Origin: Fictibacillus macauensis ZFHKF-1
GTDB lineage: Bacteria; Bacillota; Bacilli; Bacillales; Fictibacillaceae
Direction of reading: 5' to 3'
NCBI RefSeq assembly: GCF_000269865.1
Contig: NZ_AKKV01000024.1
Location: forward strand, 186,001 to 250,000
DNA length: 64,000 bases
In this document: piece after piece, positions 1 to 9,413 of the stretch
Layout of the letters: the number at the start of each line of letters is the position of its first letter
Numbering within the stretch: the first letter of the stretch is position 1
Notes under the pieces: model-generated
The model's database searches: none
What the model was told of the DNA's origin: nothing
What the model saw: the letters and a program-made list of their open reading frames with translations, nothing else
Program-made: the position numbers and the translations under genes

Positions 1-1075
1 TCGTATGGGGCCATTTACGATGAGTCCACGTACAAGCAGTGATGGTCGTCGGCTCTTTTCGCGAAATAACAAAGCCTGTACCATTGATGTCTTTTTTCAA
101 TGCTGACTGATCAAATGCCATCGCGACAGTGGCTACGGACGTAGAAGGTGTGGCATGAAAGCCTTCAACAGCTACTTCTTCGGAAAGAAGTTCTTTCATC
201 GTTGTATAAGGAGTGGCCATGATGACTGAATCCCCTTGAATTGAGCGTCCGCTTTCTAGCTCCACTGAATAGCCACCAGACGCAAGTTTTACAAGTTCAG
301 TTACTTTCTCACCCTTTAGGACCGAATCGGCATCTAGCAACTCCTCTAATCGCTTCACGAGTGATGAGAGCCCTGTAGATAACGTTAAAAACTGGCCTTT
401 TTTCTTTTTACCGTACGTACCAGGACGATCAGATGGCTTAGGTAACGTATGCTTCATACCTAAAATTAAACTACGAGACTTCCTTTCAACATCTTGAAAT
501 TGCGGAAACGTAGATTGCAAGCTTAGCCTATCAATATTTCCAGCATAAATGCCCGATAATAATGGCTCTATTAAATTTTCGACGACTTCATTTCCTAATC
601 GTCTTCGAAAAAAATGACCAACCGAGATGTCTTTTTCAGGTTCCGCACGTCTTGGCAAAACTAAATCAAGAGAAGCTCGCGCTTTGCCACCGAGTGAAAA
701 TAATCCTGTTTTCACAAAGGGACCCATTTTCGTTGGAATTCCCATGACAGCTCCTTCAGGAATGGGATGAAGCTTACCGCCAGACAAGACGTATGCTTGT
801 CCCGTTTCATTCGTAACAAGCTGCTCTTTAAGTCCAACATTCTCAATAAGAGTGGTCATACTTTTTTTTCGACCTAAATAAGAATCTGGTCCACGCTCGA
901 TTGTAAAACCATCTCGATAGATGGTTTCAATCTTGCCCCCAAGGCGCTCACTACCTTCAATAAGCGTATAGGTTACCGGTACTCCATTTTCTTTTGCTTC
1001 TTTTTGCAAATAAAAGGCGGCGGTTAATCCTGTGATTCCGCCGCCAATAATCATAACATGCTGATGCTGTGACAA
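1..1075 (-). CDS. hemY: Coproporphyrinogen III oxidase / protoporphyrinogen oxidase HemY (CgoX), 3' end outside window
   Basis: FAD-dependent oxidase of late haem synthesis, acting after HemE. Gram-positive HemY enzymes oxidise coproporphyrinogen III to coproporphyrin III (family knowledge). The frame starts at a TTG (1073-1075) two bases after the hemH stop and stays open to the window edge, about 358 residues of a family length near 470, so the C-terminal FAD-binding end is missing. Seen in the protein: the N-terminal dinucleotide motif IIGGGITGLTAAF, ERGPDSYL, PKGAVMGIPT-like segment, LIEPLLSGIYAG and TACTWTHRKWPH near the cut, all typical of Bacillus HemY. Last gene of the hemE-hemH-hemY operon. 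An ATG at 1052-1054 would remove part of the start of the FAD motif, so TTG is preferred. Confidence 0.93.
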   Translation of the reverse strand, partial: MSQHQHVMIIGGGITGLTAAFYLQKEAKENGVPVTYTLIEGSERLGGKIETIYRDGFTIERGPDSYLGRKKSMTTLIENVGLKEQLVTNETGQAYVLSGGKLHPIPEGAVMGIPTKMGPFVKTGLFSLGGKARASLDLVLPRRAEPEKDISVGHFFRRRLGNEVVENLIEPLLSGIYAGNIDRLSLQSTFPQFQDVERKSRSLILGMKHTLPKPSDRPGTYGKKKKGQFLTLSTGLSSLVKRLEELLDADSVLKGEKVTELVKLASGGYSVELESGRSIQGDSVIMATPYTTMKELLSEEVAVEGFHATPSTSVATVAMAFDQSALKKDINGTGFVISRKEPTTITACTWTHRKWPHT

Positions 1076-1076
1076 A

Positions 1077-2021
1077 TTAATCACTGTCCTTTTGATTGAA
1101 TACTTCTGATACAACGTCAGCTAGTGCATCAATAAATGCTGGCTTTGCATTTGGCATCTCTGGTCGATAATATGAAACACCAAGTTCATCTGTAACCACT
1201 TTACATTCGTAGTCATTATCAAATAATACTTCCAAATGATCGGCAACGAATCCAACTGGACAATAAATATAGGAGGTGTAGCCTTTTTCTTGAAACAAGT
1301 CTCTTGTTAAATCTTGTACGTCAGGACCAATCCATGGTTCTGGTGTATTCCCTGCACTTTGCCAGCCGATTGTATAGTGAGCAATCTCGGCTTTTTCTGC
1401 AATGAGATCTGCCGTTTTTTTGAGTTGATCTGGATAAGGATCACCCATTTTTAAGATACGTTCAGGCAAGCTATGAGCAGAAAAAATGACAACAGCTTTG
1501 TCTCGCTCAGCTTGTGACAGGGAATTCATAATCTGTTTAATCTCATTTGCCCAATAATTTAAAAATTTCTCATTATCGTACCATTGATCAACAGAAGTAA
1601 TCTGCAAGTTCCCAAGTTTTTCAGCTTCCTCTTGCGCTCGTCCATTATAAGATTTTACGCTAAAAGTGGAATAATGAGGAGCTAATACAATAGATACTGC
1701 TTCAGTAATACCGTCTTTTTTCATCGCCATAACAGCATCTTCAATGAAAGGATCAATATGCTTTAAGCCTAGATAGCTTTTAAATTGAACATCTTCATAG
1801 CGCTCGTTTAGAGCTTCTTCTAGGCGTAGGGCTTGTTCCTCTGTAATCTTAGCAAGTGGAGATATTCCCCCAATTTGCTCATATCGACTTTTTAAATCTT
1901 CTAGTTGTTCATCAGAAGGCTTTCTGCCTCTTCGTATATGTGTATAATAAGACTCCACTTCATCAAGACTCCGCGGTGTTCCATAGGCCATTACAAGTAA
2001 TCCAACTTTTCGCTTATCCAT
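1077..2021 (-). CDS. hemH: Coproporphyrin ferrochelatase HemH (CpfC)
   Basis: Inserts ferrous iron into the porphyrin ring, the metal step of the Gram-positive coproporphyrin-dependent haem route; soluble cytoplasmic monomer. With the chosen start the protein has 314 residues, the usual Bacillus size. His183 (in SAHSLPERI) and Glu264 (in ADHLEVLFD) fall exactly where the two catalytic residues of the B. subtilis enzyme lie. The longest frame begins 11 codons upstream inside hemE; I chose the ATG at 2019-2021 because GGGGTG lies just before it and the family N-terminus [12 protein letters not shown] follows. It starts 4 bases after the hemE stop and ends 2 bases before hemY, so the three genes are a tight operon. 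Confidence 0.95.
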   Translation of the reverse strand: MDKRKVGLLVMAYGTPRSLDEVESYYTHIRRGRKPSDEQLEDLKSRYEQIGGISPLAKITEEQALRLEEALNERYEDVQFKSYLGLKHIDPFIEDAVMAMKKDGITEAVSIVLAPHYSTFSVKSYNGRAQEEAEKLGNLQITSVDQWYDNEKFLNYWANEIKQIMNSLSQAERDKAVVIFSAHSLPERILKMGDPYPDQLKKTADLIAEKAEIAHYTIGWQSAGNTPEPWIGPDVQDLTRDLFQEKGYTSYIYCPVGFVADHLEVLFDNDYECKVVTDELGVSYYRPEMPNAKPAFIDALADVVSEVFNQKDSD

Positions 2022-2025
2022 ACGT

Positions 2026-3060
2026 TCACCCCATCTTTTTCGAAGAATATTCATGAATAAATGCTGTTAAGCGCTGTAACGTTTCAACCTTTACTTCTGG
2101 GAAAATTCCTTTACCTACATTAAAAATGAAACCGGCCTCTTCCATTCCTTCATCTAGAAGTTGCGTTGCTTTCCGTTCTATCACTTCCCATGGAGCAAGT
2201 AATATAGACGGATCTAAATTACCTTGCAATGCCTTTGTAATTCCCATTTCACGTGCCTCTCTCGGTGAAGTACGCCAATCAAGCCCGATGACATCAATCG
2301 GTAATTCATTCCAGTCATTCAACAAATGACGTGCACCGGTTCCATATAAAATAAGGGGAACACCTTCATGCTGAAGCTCTGAAAAAATGTCATGCATCGT
2401 TGGCTTAATGTAGGTTCTAAAGTCATCTACATTTAGTGCGCCTACCCATGAGTCAAAAATTTGAAAAGCTTGAGCGCCAGAAGCAATTTGTGCTTTAGCA
2501 TAGGCTATCGTCATATCCTTTAATTTATCCATTAGCATAAACCAAGCTGTTGGATTAGAATACATGAGCGCTTTTGTCTCATGATACTCTCTTGAAGGAC
2601 CACCTTCAATTAAATAGCTTGCGATCGTAAATGGTGCGCCAGCAAACGTAATCAATGGTACATCTAACTGTTTGCGCAACAATTTAATCGTATCAAGAAC
2701 ATAAGAAACGTCCTTCTCTGGCTGTATCATACCAAGTCGTTCGACAGCTTCTAGCGTGCGAATCGGCTGATCAATTACCGGACCAACACCTGCTTTAATT
2801 TCAACGTTCACACCTAGAGACGGGACGGGTGACATGATGTCTTTATACAATATCGCCGCATCTACACCATGCTGATCTACTGGCAGCTTCGTAACCTGTG
2901 CGCAAAGCTCAGGCTGGTGGGTTATTTCAAACAAAGAATATTTCTCTTTTAATTTCCGGTATTCCGGCTGTGAACGACCAGCCTGTCTCATATACCATAC
3001 CGGCACAAAGCGGTTATTTTCTTTTCGACAGGCTTTTAAAAATTCTTCATTCCACGTCAA
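2026..3060 (-). CDS. hemE: Uroporphyrinogen decarboxylase HemE
   Basis: Removes four acetate carboxylates from uroporphyrinogen III to give coproporphyrinogen III. Seen: the N-terminal signature [41 protein letters not shown] and [13 protein letters not shown], covering the whole TIM-barrel family length of about 344 residues. Start codon is not ATG: candidates are GTG at 3067-3069, TTG at 3064-3066 and TTG at 3058-3060. The AAAGGTGA ribosome site is at good distance (about 9 bases) only for the TTG at 3058-3060, which I chose. First gene of hemEHY; the 200-base gap before it holds no clear terminator for pbpF, so some read-through from pbpF is possible. Confidence 0.95.
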   Translation of the reverse strand: MTWNEEFLKACRKENNRFVPVWYMRQAGRSQPEYRKLKEKYSLFEITHQPELCAQVTKLPVDQHGVDAAILYKDIMSPVPSLGVNVEIKAGVGPVIDQPIRTLEAVERLGMIQPEKDVSYVLDTIKLLRKQLDVPLITFAGAPFTIASYLIEGGPSREYHETKALMYSNPTAWFMLMDKLKDMTIAYAKAQIASGAQAFQIFDSWVGALNVDDFRTYIKPTMHDIFSELQHEGVPLILYGTGARHLLNDWNELPIDVIGLDWRTSPREAREMGITKALQGNLDPSILLAPWEVIERKATQLLDEGMEEAGFIFNVGKGIFPEVKVETLQRLTAFIHEYSSKKMG

Positions 3061-3273
3061 AATCAACACTCACCTTTCTCATTTGAAGCAAAGCCCGAAC
3101 CGCTCTTTTAGGTTGTCACGTTCTGACCTCCAATGATTCCGTCACTTTACGATGTAGAATCCCGTTCGCTCCATATCCATAAAACATTGTAAAAGAATTC
3201 ATATGAAATGTATAGTTTCCACTCTGAAATGTCATGAAATCGACAACCCCTGAGGATCGTTCATCACACCCAT

Positions 3274-5406
3274 TTAAAACCATTTAACGCCAACGGTATT
3301 GGAACGCTCACCTTCTTGACCGGTTTGTGGATTCACCGGAACGACGAAAAAGTCAGGGCGGCTAAACAAATAGCGTCCAGAAGCGTCATAACTTCCCTCT
3401 CCTGTTACAGTATCAATATACGTTTCTTCTCCGTCTTTCACTGTATAAATCTTATATTTCAAGCGTCGATCTGAAGAAGGTGTCCATTGTAATTTCACGC
3501 CAGGCAAACCATAATCTCCAAAGTGAAAAAACGCTTCTAAGTCCTGTATTTTCACAAGATCCACCGGCGGCTCTAAATCATTCACACCTTGTGGTTTTTT
3601 AAACTTTTTATCACGCTGTGACGGGATTTGATTAATAACATCTTTAAATAACCGCGTTGGTTGTTCACTAGAAGAATTTAAATAATCACTTTTCGTCGTT
3701 TTATCGTAACCCATCCACACAGCCCCTACAACGTCCGGTGTATAGCCTGTGAACCATACGTCTTTATTGCCATGAGGAACCGCTTCAAAGTTCGTCGTTC
3801 CCGTCTTACCTGCAACCTCAGTATTCGCTGTACCTGCTTGCCCGGTACCTTTAGTCACAACCTGCTGAAGCATGCGCGTCATGTACCAGGCTGTTTGTTT
3901 AGAAAAGACTTTCTTTTCTTCGTGACTAGCTTTACCAGCTAATTCTCCGCTTCGATCATAGATTTTTTCAATTACGTACGGTTGAACGGTACTTCCTTCA
4001 CGAGCAAAGCTACGATAAGCAGCCATCATCTCAAAAGGCGTTACGCCATGGTCAAGGCCTCCTAAAGCAATGCCCAAACCACGATCTGGAATGTCCATTC
4101 CAAGTTCACTTAAATATTTCTTTGACTCATCAACGCCTATTTCATTTAATAACCAAACAGCTGGAGCGTTGATGGAATCCTTAACAGCATCAACCATGGA
4201 AACTTTCCCACGATATCGATTATCATAGTTTTTCGGTTGATAGCCATCATAGCTTTTATTTTCATCCTGTAGCATAGAATACGGTTTATATTCTTTTGAT
4301 TCTAAAGCAGGACCATAGACTGCAAGAGGCTTAAATGATGAGCCTGGTTGACGCTTTACATAAACTCGATTTAGACCCTCTGTCATATAACCTCGTCCAC
4401 CCTGGGCAGCAATGATTCCCCCAGTATCTGCATTCATTAATACCATGGCACCCTCAGGGCTTTTCTTGCCGGCGCCTTTAAAATATTCTGGGTTTAAAAA
4501 GGCTTTATACATCGTATTTTGAGTCGTTTGATCCAATGGAACTACAATTTTATAGCCACCTTTTTGCACCTCTTCTTTAGACAAGTGGTACTTTTCTTGC
4601 GCTTCATGTAATACCATATCAATGTACGTTGTTAACGCAGGATTCTTCTCCTCTTTATTTATATTTAATCCTAGCGTTTTCCCTTTTGCTCGTACCGCTT
4701 TTTCTGCTGATATATAGTTTTGTTCCTCCATAAGATTTAAAACAAGATTTCTACGTTTCTTACTAGCTTCTGGATGAAGTACAGGTGAGTAGTTCGTTGG
4801 GGCCTTTGGAATACCCGCTAACATTGCTCCCTCTTCTAACGTCAGCTCACTTACATTTTTATTAAAATAGGTTTTTGCAGCAGCCTGAATACCATAGGCG
4901 CCACGTCCAAAATAAATTTGGTTTAAATACATTTCTAATATTTTATCTTTGCTATAATTCCGCTCTAAATTAATCGCAATAACTGCCTCTTTTGTTTTTC
5001 GAAAAAACGATTTTTCGCGCGATAAAAAAACATTTTTTGCCAGCTGCTGTGTTATCGTGCTAGCACCTTCTACTTTATGACCACTAATAATATCGCGATA
5101 AATCGCACGCCCAATCGAACGATAGTCAAGCCCACTATGTTCATAGAAACGACTGTCTTCAACGGCTACAAACGCCTTTTTTACATGATCTGGTATATCT
5201 TTCCCAGAAACAAGTTCACGGTTTTCTGAATAAATTCTCGTAATTGTATTTCCTTTTTCATCCACGAGCGTAGATGCAGATTTCATGATGAGATCCTTAT
5301 CATCGACAACGTAGTCTCCTGCCATAATAATAAATAAATAGCCCATAAATCCTAATATAAAGATGCCTACACCGAGACCAGTAAATAACGCACTTCTTTT
5401 CCACAC
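3274..5406 (-). CDS. pbpF: Class A penicillin-binding protein PbpF (PBP1A family)
   Basis: Bifunctional peptidoglycan synthase: glycosyltransferase plus DD-transpeptidase, anchored outside the membrane. One N-terminal membrane segment (about residues 5-29). The GT51 domain (about 45-230) shows AVEDSRFYEH with catalytic Glu83, GASTITQQLAKN and LEMYLNQIYFG. The transpeptidase domain shows S356-S-F-K359, S411-I-N413 and K534-T-G536. The C-terminal 100 residues resemble a fibronectin-like tail. 710 residues, as in B. subtilis PbpF, which also lies next to hemEHY. Start is a GTG with a GAGAGG site somewhat far away. In B. subtilis PbpF works mainly in spore wall formation; that role here is inferred from orthology and synteny. 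Confidence 0.92.
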   Translation of the reverse strand: MWKRSALFTGLGVGIFILGFMGYLFIIMAGDYVVDDKDLIMKSASTLVDEKGNTITRIYSENRELVSGKDIPDHVKKAFVAVEDSRFYEHSGLDYRSIGRAIYRDIISGHKVEGASTITQQLAKNVFLSREKSFFRKTKEAVIAINLERNYSKDKILEMYLNQIYFGRGAYGIQAAAKTYFNKNVSELTLEEGAMLAGIPKAPTNYSPVLHPEASKKRRNLVLNLMEEQNYISAEKAVRAKGKTLGLNINKEEKNPALTTYIDMVLHEAQEKYHLSKEEVQKGGYKIVVPLDQTTQNTMYKAFLNPEYFKGAGKKSPEGAMVLMNADTGGIIAAQGGRGYMTEGLNRVYVKRQPGSSFKPLAVYGPALESKEYKPYSMLQDENKSYDGYQPKNYDNRYRGKVSMVDAVKDSINAPAVWLLNEIGVDESKKYLSELGMDIPDRGLGIALGGLDHGVTPFEMMAAYRSFAREGSTVQPYVIEKIYDRSGELAGKASHEEKKVFSKQTAWYMTRMLQQVVTKGTGQAGTANTEVAGKTGTTNFEAVPHGNKDVWFTGYTPDVVGAVWMGYDKTTKSDYLNSSSEQPTRLFKDVINQIPSQRDKKFKKPQGVNDLEPPVDLVKIQDLEAFFHFGDYGLPGVKLQWTPSSDRRLKYKIYTVKDGEETYIDTVTGEGSYDASGRYLFSRPDFFVVPVNPQTGQEGERSNTVGVKWF

Positions 5407-5637
5407 GGCTGTAATAACCTCTCTTCACTTGTAAAATTTCTACGTAAATTTACAATCTTAACATCATATTTTACTATATAATGACAGATTTCGCTAAAAG
5501 AAGGTTACACTATCTAGTACTATATTGTTATCATAATCATCACGAATCGTTCATTTATCGTTTATTATGAACCGATTTCGGGTATTTATGAATAATCATT
5601 CGTCTTTTCTAGAAGATGAAAAAAGGAGATTGAAAAT

Positions 5638-6135
5638 ATGAAAGTATACCTTACATATGGTACAGAGGACTTCTTATCACACTTAAAAGCAACGATCCAA
5701 GCAACCTCTCTATTACTTGAAAATGGTGAAGATGCCCTTCTACTCGTAGAGAGTGATGAAGGCAATCCTTTTCAGTCTGGCTATACGTATGAGGTATTGA
5801 ATGCAAAAGGCATCGTCACAAACGGAACCTTTGCCGTTTTAAATCATATTCAAGTTACCGACGAAGGAAAATCTCTATTCGAGGAGCGCTTTAGCAAACG
5901 AGCAGGTCTTGTTGAACAAGAACCTGGCTTCGCCGCTATTCGCGTGCTGCGTCCACAAGAAACGCATCCTTATATCGTCCTAACTCTTTGGCAATCAGAA
6001 CAAGCCTTTCTAGACTGGCAAACTTCTTCCGCTTATTCGGAAGCACATAAAAACCGAGGCACCGATAAAGGGCTACCTCAACAACTATTTTCTGGTCCAT
6101 CTTATGTAAAACAATTTCACGTAAAAAGCAATTGA
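5638..6135 (+). CDS. hmoB: Haem-degrading mono-oxygenase HmoB (ABM domain)
   Basis: Small antibiotic-biosynthesis-monooxygenase-fold protein that opens haem and releases iron. 165 residues, same as the Bacillus HmoB (formerly YhgC) family. The N-terminal 65 residues are the family-specific lead; the ABM fold occupies about 66-165, with FAVLNHIQVTDEG, FSKRAGLVEQEPGF and VLTLWQSEQAFLDWQ as the typical strands. Neighbours fit: haem synthesis genes and pbpF on the opposite strand, the same order as in B. subtilis. Preceded by AAAAGGAGA. A weak Fur-box-like dyad lies at 5525-5539, but it matches only partly and I do not rely on it. Confidence 0.88.
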   Translation: MKVYLTYGTEDFLSHLKATIQATSLLLENGEDALLLVESDEGNPFQSGYTYEVLNAKGIVTNGTFAVLNHIQVTDEGKSLFEERFSKRAGLVEQEPGFAAIRVLRPQETHPYIVLTLWQSEQAFLDWQTSSAYSEAHKNRGTDKGLPQQLFSGPSYVKQFHVKSN

Positions 6136-6145
6136 GGGGATTCTA

Positions 6146-7042
6146 ATGAAAAAAGCAGCGATTATTCTTAACCCAAAAGCAGGGAATGAAACACTTGTTC
6201 AAAATATAACGATAATCGCCAAAAAACTTGAAGAAATTTATCCACATGTTCATATTGAACAAACAAAAAAACCGGGAGATGGGAAGGCGTTTCTTACAAC
6301 GCATGGTCAGTCTTACGATTTAATCGTAGGCGCTGGCGGTGATGGTACCATTCATGAGTTAATTAATGGTCTTGCTCCGCTTGCTCAGCGGCCGACGTTC
6401 GCCATTCTTCCCGGAGGAACATGCAATGATTTCTCTCGTGCACTTGGCATCAACCAAGATCCTTTAAAAGCCGTAGAACAAATTCTAGCGCACAAGACAG
6501 CATCAGTCGACGTTGGATGTTGGAATGATGACTACTATTTCTTAAACTTTTGGGGAATCGGTTTAATTACAGATGTATCTGAAAATATTGATGGTGACAT
6601 GAAAGAAAAATTTGGACGGTTATCTTATTACGTATCGGCAGCCCAAACGATTACGAACTATACCCCCTTTTCCATAGAGCTGAGAAGCAAAGAACAAAGC
6701 TATAAAGGAGAAGCAACCATGGTCATTGTTGGGAACGGACCATTCACCGGAGGGATTAAACCATTCTTCCCGCATACAGATATTCAAGATGGTAAATTTG
6801 ATGTTCTCATCGTTAAACAACCGTCCATGAAACTGTTATGGGAAACGATTCAGTCAAAGTTCCGTAATGAAATGCCTGAGCATGATGATATCGAGTATTT
6901 CCAAACCGATTCTTTGGAAATTACGACAACACCTCAACAGCTAATCGATTGTGACGGTGAACGCGGTGAGACGACTCCCGCTTCGCTAAAGAATTTAAAA
7001 CAACATATAGAGGTCATCGTAGGCGACTTTCCATTACAATAA
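6146..7042 (+). CDS. Diacylglycerol/lipid kinase (YegS/BmrU family)
   Basis: Member of the DAGK catalytic-domain family that phosphorylates diacylglycerol or related lipids at the inner membrane face. Seen: N-terminal AAIILNPKAGN, the nucleotide motif VGAGGDGTIHELINGL (about residues 60-75), LPGGTCNDFSRALG and a C-terminal DGE motif (IDCDGERG). 298 residues is the normal length. It follows hmoB by 10 bases with a GAGGGG site, so both probably share a transcript, which ends at the hairpin at 7041-7078. The gene facing it encodes a PAP2 lipid phosphatase, a kinase/phosphatase neighbourhood that may act on the same lipids (inference). The physiological substrate cannot be told from sequence. Confidence 0.88.
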   Translation: MKKAAIILNPKAGNETLVQNITIIAKKLEEIYPHVHIEQTKKPGDGKAFLTTHGQSYDLIVGAGGDGTIHELINGLAPLAQRPTFAILPGGTCNDFSRALGINQDPLKAVEQILAHKTASVDVGCWNDDYYFLNFWGIGLITDVSENIDGDMKEKFGRLSYYVSAAQTITNYTPFSIELRSKEQSYKGEATMVIVGNGPFTGGIKPFFPHTDIQDGKFDVLIVKQPSMKLLWETIQSKFRNEMPEHDDIEYFQTDSLEITTTPQQLIDCDGERGETTPASLKNLKQHIEVIVGDFPLQ

Positions 7043-7078
7043 AAAAAGGCCTGGGCTTTTGCCCTTAGGCCTTTTTTT
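7041..7078. terminator. Bidirectional terminator between lipid kinase and PAP2 genes
   Basis: GGCCT and GGGC arms around a TTTT loop, A-tract before and T-tract after, fitting exactly between the stop codons of two converging genes, so it can serve both. Confidence 0.9.
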
Positions 7079-7772
7079 ATGAAGCAGTCCTGCGCTGTCT
7101 TCGTTTATACCAACCAATTAATTCGAGTGTTCCAACACAAACGAGTAGCCATACTAAGCCCGCACAGTACCCAGCCACCACATCGGAAGGATAATGCACC
7201 CCTAAATAAATCCGACTCACTCCAATGGCCATTATAAAACAAACAAAGAAAATTGCTGATAAAACTTTATGTATCCATTTACGCTCACTGCGAATGATTA
7301 AATACGCAAGAAAACCGTAGTACAACATACTTCCCATTGCATGACCACTCGGAAAGCTAAAGCTAAGCTCTTCAACGACCGGATTGTCGTTTGGACGTTG
7401 TCGTTTGTATTCATGTTTCAAAATACTATTAAGAACCCCACCGCCAGCAACCGTTAGTAAATAGAACAACATACTCCAAATGTCTCTTCTTCTAAACCAA
7501 AGATAGGCTAAGCTTATAAGAAGTAAAAGCCCAAGAACGAGTGTAGAACCAAACTGTGTGAAGATCACTGCGACTTTATTTAAGGCCGGCGAAGCATGAG
7601 AACGGATTTTTTCGATATAAAAAGCATCAAATGATAAATGCTTTTGTCGTTCTATTCCACGCGAAATATAGAAAAAGCCAACAATTGATAATGCAGCCGT
7701 ACAAAAGCCGAGAAGAATACATACAATTGGAACAAGTGGAAAAGCCATCTTATCTAACCATTTACGAATCAT
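7077..7772 (-). CDS. PAP2-family lipid phosphatase (PgpB-like)
   Basis: Integral membrane phosphatase of the PAP2 superfamily, which dephosphorylates phosphatidylglycerophosphate, phosphatidic acid or undecaprenyl pyrophosphate on the outer membrane face. All three signature motifs are present: KHEYKRQRP, FSFPSGHAMG and SRIYLGVHYPSDV. Hydrophobic segments are consistent with five or six membrane passes, and a basic tail ends the protein. 231 residues is usual. The substrate is not decidable here; bacitracin-resistance-type undecaprenyl pyrophosphatase is an alternative. Faces the lipid kinase gene and shares its terminator. Confidence 0.87.
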   Translation of the reverse strand: MIRKWLDKMAFPLVPIVCILLGFCTAALSIVGFFYISRGIERQKHLSFDAFYIEKIRSHASPALNKVAVIFTQFGSTLVLGLLLLISLAYLWFRRRDIWSMLFYLLTVAGGGVLNSILKHEYKRQRPNDNPVVEELSFSFPSGHAMGSMLYYGFLAYLIIRSERKWIHKVLSAIFFVCFIMAIGVSRIYLGVHYPSDVVAGYCAGLVWLLVCVGTLELIGWYKRRQRRTAS

Positions 7773-7803
7773 AACTCACCTCTACAGCAACATTTTTCAA
7801 AAG

Positions 7804-7831
7804 AAAAAGCTGCGAAGCACGCAGCTTTTCT
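7804..7831 (-). terminator. Terminator after the DUF3243 gene
   Basis: AAAGCTGC / GCAGCTTTT inverted repeat with T-tract in the minus direction, 8 bases beyond the stop of the gene ending at 7839. Confidence 0.8.
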
Positions 7832-7838
7832 TCCTCTA

Positions 7839-8177
7839 TTATTGTACAAGTTTTATTAGCATATGAGCGAGTCCTTGTTTTTCTTGTTCATTGCCAACAC
7901 TCCATAACGCTTGAAGCAATTGTTCTTCGGCATTTCGTGGTTGCTCCGTTTGGGCAAGATGATCAGCGACTTTCTTGGCAGCCTTTGCTAACGTCTCTTC
8001 AGAAAGTCCTAACTTTTCACCAAGTGATACACGTGTATGAAGATATTCTTTAAAATGCTCAAAGCTTTCTAAAATAGGCTTCATTTGCTCATCCGTCATG
8101 GCATCCATTGCTTGATCAACGTTCGTTAAATCGACTTGTTCATCTTTGTGAAGAATATGACGATCTTCGGTTCCCAT
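7839..8177 (-). CDS. DUF3243 (YmfJ-like) small protein
   Basis: Function unknown. Residues from about 30 to the end match the small Bacillus YmfJ/DUF3243 fold: an FEHFKEYL segment, KVADHLAQ, EEQLLQALWSVGNEQEKQGLAHMLIKLVQ-type ending (the family ends in MMVKLVQN). An extra acidic N-terminal extension of about 30 residues (DEQVDLTNVDQAMDAM) makes it longer than the 85-residue B. subtilis form. No membrane segment or signal. It lies 15 bases downstream of the DJ-1/PfpI gene and is probably cotranscribed with it, then ends at the hairpin at 7804-7831. Confidence 0.75.
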   Translation of the reverse strand: MGTEDRHILHKDEQVDLTNVDQAMDAMTDEQMKPILESFEHFKEYLHTRVSLGEKLGLSEETLAKAAKKVADHLAQTEQPRNAEEQLLQALWSVGNEQEKQGLAHMLIKLVQ

Positions 8178-8192
8178 AAGAATTCCTCCTAT

Positions 8193-8705
8193 TTATTTAA
8201 GTGTCGCTAATGATTCACGATTAAAAGCTGGAATATCATCAGGTTGACGACTTGTTACAAGGTTTCCACCGCATACGACAACTTCTTCATTTACAACGTT
8301 CGCCCCTGCATTTTTCAAGTCGACCATGATAGAATTATAGCCTGTCACTTTGCGACCTTTTAATACATCCGCTGAAATCAATAGTTGCGGACCATGACAA
8401 ATGGCGAAAATCGGTTTGCCTGCATCAGCAAACTCCTTAGTAAATGCAACAAAACGTTGGTCATCACGAAGTAAATCTGGGGAAAAGCCACCAGGAATAA
8501 ACAACGCGTCATAGTCACTTGGAGATACTTCTCCAATGCCTGCATCCGCTGTTACTTTCTCTTGTTTATGCTTCCCTTCTAGATGATCACCCTTCTCAAA
8601 GCTAATGACTGTAATCTCATGTCCTGCTTCTTTATAAGCTTTCACCGGATCTGTGTATTCAACATCTTCAAATAAATCTGTCATCACTGTAGCTATTTTA
8701 GCCAT
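8193..8705 (-). CDS. DJ-1/PfpI-family protein (YraA/YfkM-like stress protein)
   Basis: Class I glutamine-amidotransferase-like domain over the full 170 residues. The nucleophile elbow AICHGPQLL holds Cys103-His104, and acidic residues near position 14 complete the usual site; ALFIPGGFSPDLLR is the conserved loop. Family members are described as intracellular proteases or deglycases and general stress proteins. The exact activity is uncertain. First gene of a two-gene unit with the DUF3243 protein. The neighbouring ferritin-like gene, transcribed divergently, suggests a stress-related context (inference). Confidence 0.85.
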   Translation of the reverse strand: MAKIATVMTDLFEDVEYTDPVKAYKEAGHEITVISFEKGDHLEGKHKQEKVTADAGIGEVSPSDYDALFIPGGFSPDLLRDDQRFVAFTKEFADAGKPIFAICHGPQLLISADVLKGRKVTGYNSIMVDLKNAGANVVNEEVVVCGGNLVTSRQPDDIPAFNRESLATLK

Positions 8706-8936
8706 GCTTCATCAACACTCCTTATTTCTATACTATCGTCTACACCACCTAACATTTCCGTTCTCTTCTGGAAGTAAACCTCTTTTTACAAAACCTCTAT
8801 TTTTACAAATTACTATGTTCAATATACAACTCCCTTTAATGAATGACATTTCAAAGTTTCCTTAAAAATGCGTTTAGCACGGGACATCGCTGGGTATTCT
8901 AATATGTGTGAAACATTTTTGGGAGGGACACTACAA

Positions 8937-9368
8937 ATGGATAAAGACTTACAAGCATTAATCGATGGATTAAATGAAGATTTAGCAAATGAATATGCAG
9001 CAAGCATTATGTACACAACATACGCAGCTACTGTTTCTGGGCTCTTTAGCCAAGTGTTAAAGCCGTTTTTCGAATCTGAAGTTGCTGATGAACAAGGTCA
9101 TGCCCTATACCTCGCAGAAAAGATTAGTACGCTCGGTGGGACACCAACAACTATACCTGCTGAAGTAAAGGCTGTTACTGAAGTTCGTCAGATGCTAGAA
9201 GAAGCTCGAAACGCTGAAATTGATACGATTCGTCGCTATGAAGAGCGTAAAGAGCAAGCCGCACAATTAAAAATGACAGAATTAGTAATTAAACTTGAAG
9301 ATATGATTGCTGATGAAACCCAACATAAAGAAGAAATGGACCGTTTGTTAAAAGACGGGCGTTTATAA
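8937..9368 (+). CDS. Ferritin-like four-helix protein
   Basis: 143-residue ferritin-like protein with predicted di-iron ligands: LANEYAASIMYTTYAA, FFESEVADEQGHALYLAEKI (an E-x2-DEQGHA helix), and a last helix MIADETQHKEEMD. These ExxH-type pairs fit the bacterioferritin/Dps-like superfamily used for iron storage or oxidant defence; the precise subfamily is not resolved. The longer frame starts at 8868, but GGGAGGG lies at 8921-8927 before the ATG at 8937, and the N-terminal family sequence begins there. Monocistronic: own terminator follows. Confidence 0.82.
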   Translation: MDKDLQALIDGLNEDLANEYAASIMYTTYAATVSGLFSQVLKPFFESEVADEQGHALYLAEKISTLGGTPTTIPAEVKAVTEVRQMLEEARNAEIDTIRRYEERKEQAAQLKMTELVIKLEDMIADETQHKEEMDRLLKDGRL

Positions 9369-9370
9369 GC

Positions 9371-9413
9371 TAAAATCCCCCTTGAGGATTATCTCCTTAG
9401 GGGGATTTTTTTA
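9371..9413. terminator. Terminator between ferritin-like gene and ecsC
   Basis: AAATCCCCC ... GGGGGATTT hairpin followed by a T-run. It lies between converging genes and may act for both. Confidence 0.88.

Noticed and set aside
5525-5539. Fur box upstream of hmoB
   Set aside because: Only about ten of fourteen positions fit the 7-1-7 pattern, and hmoB of B. subtilis is not known to me as iron-controlled.
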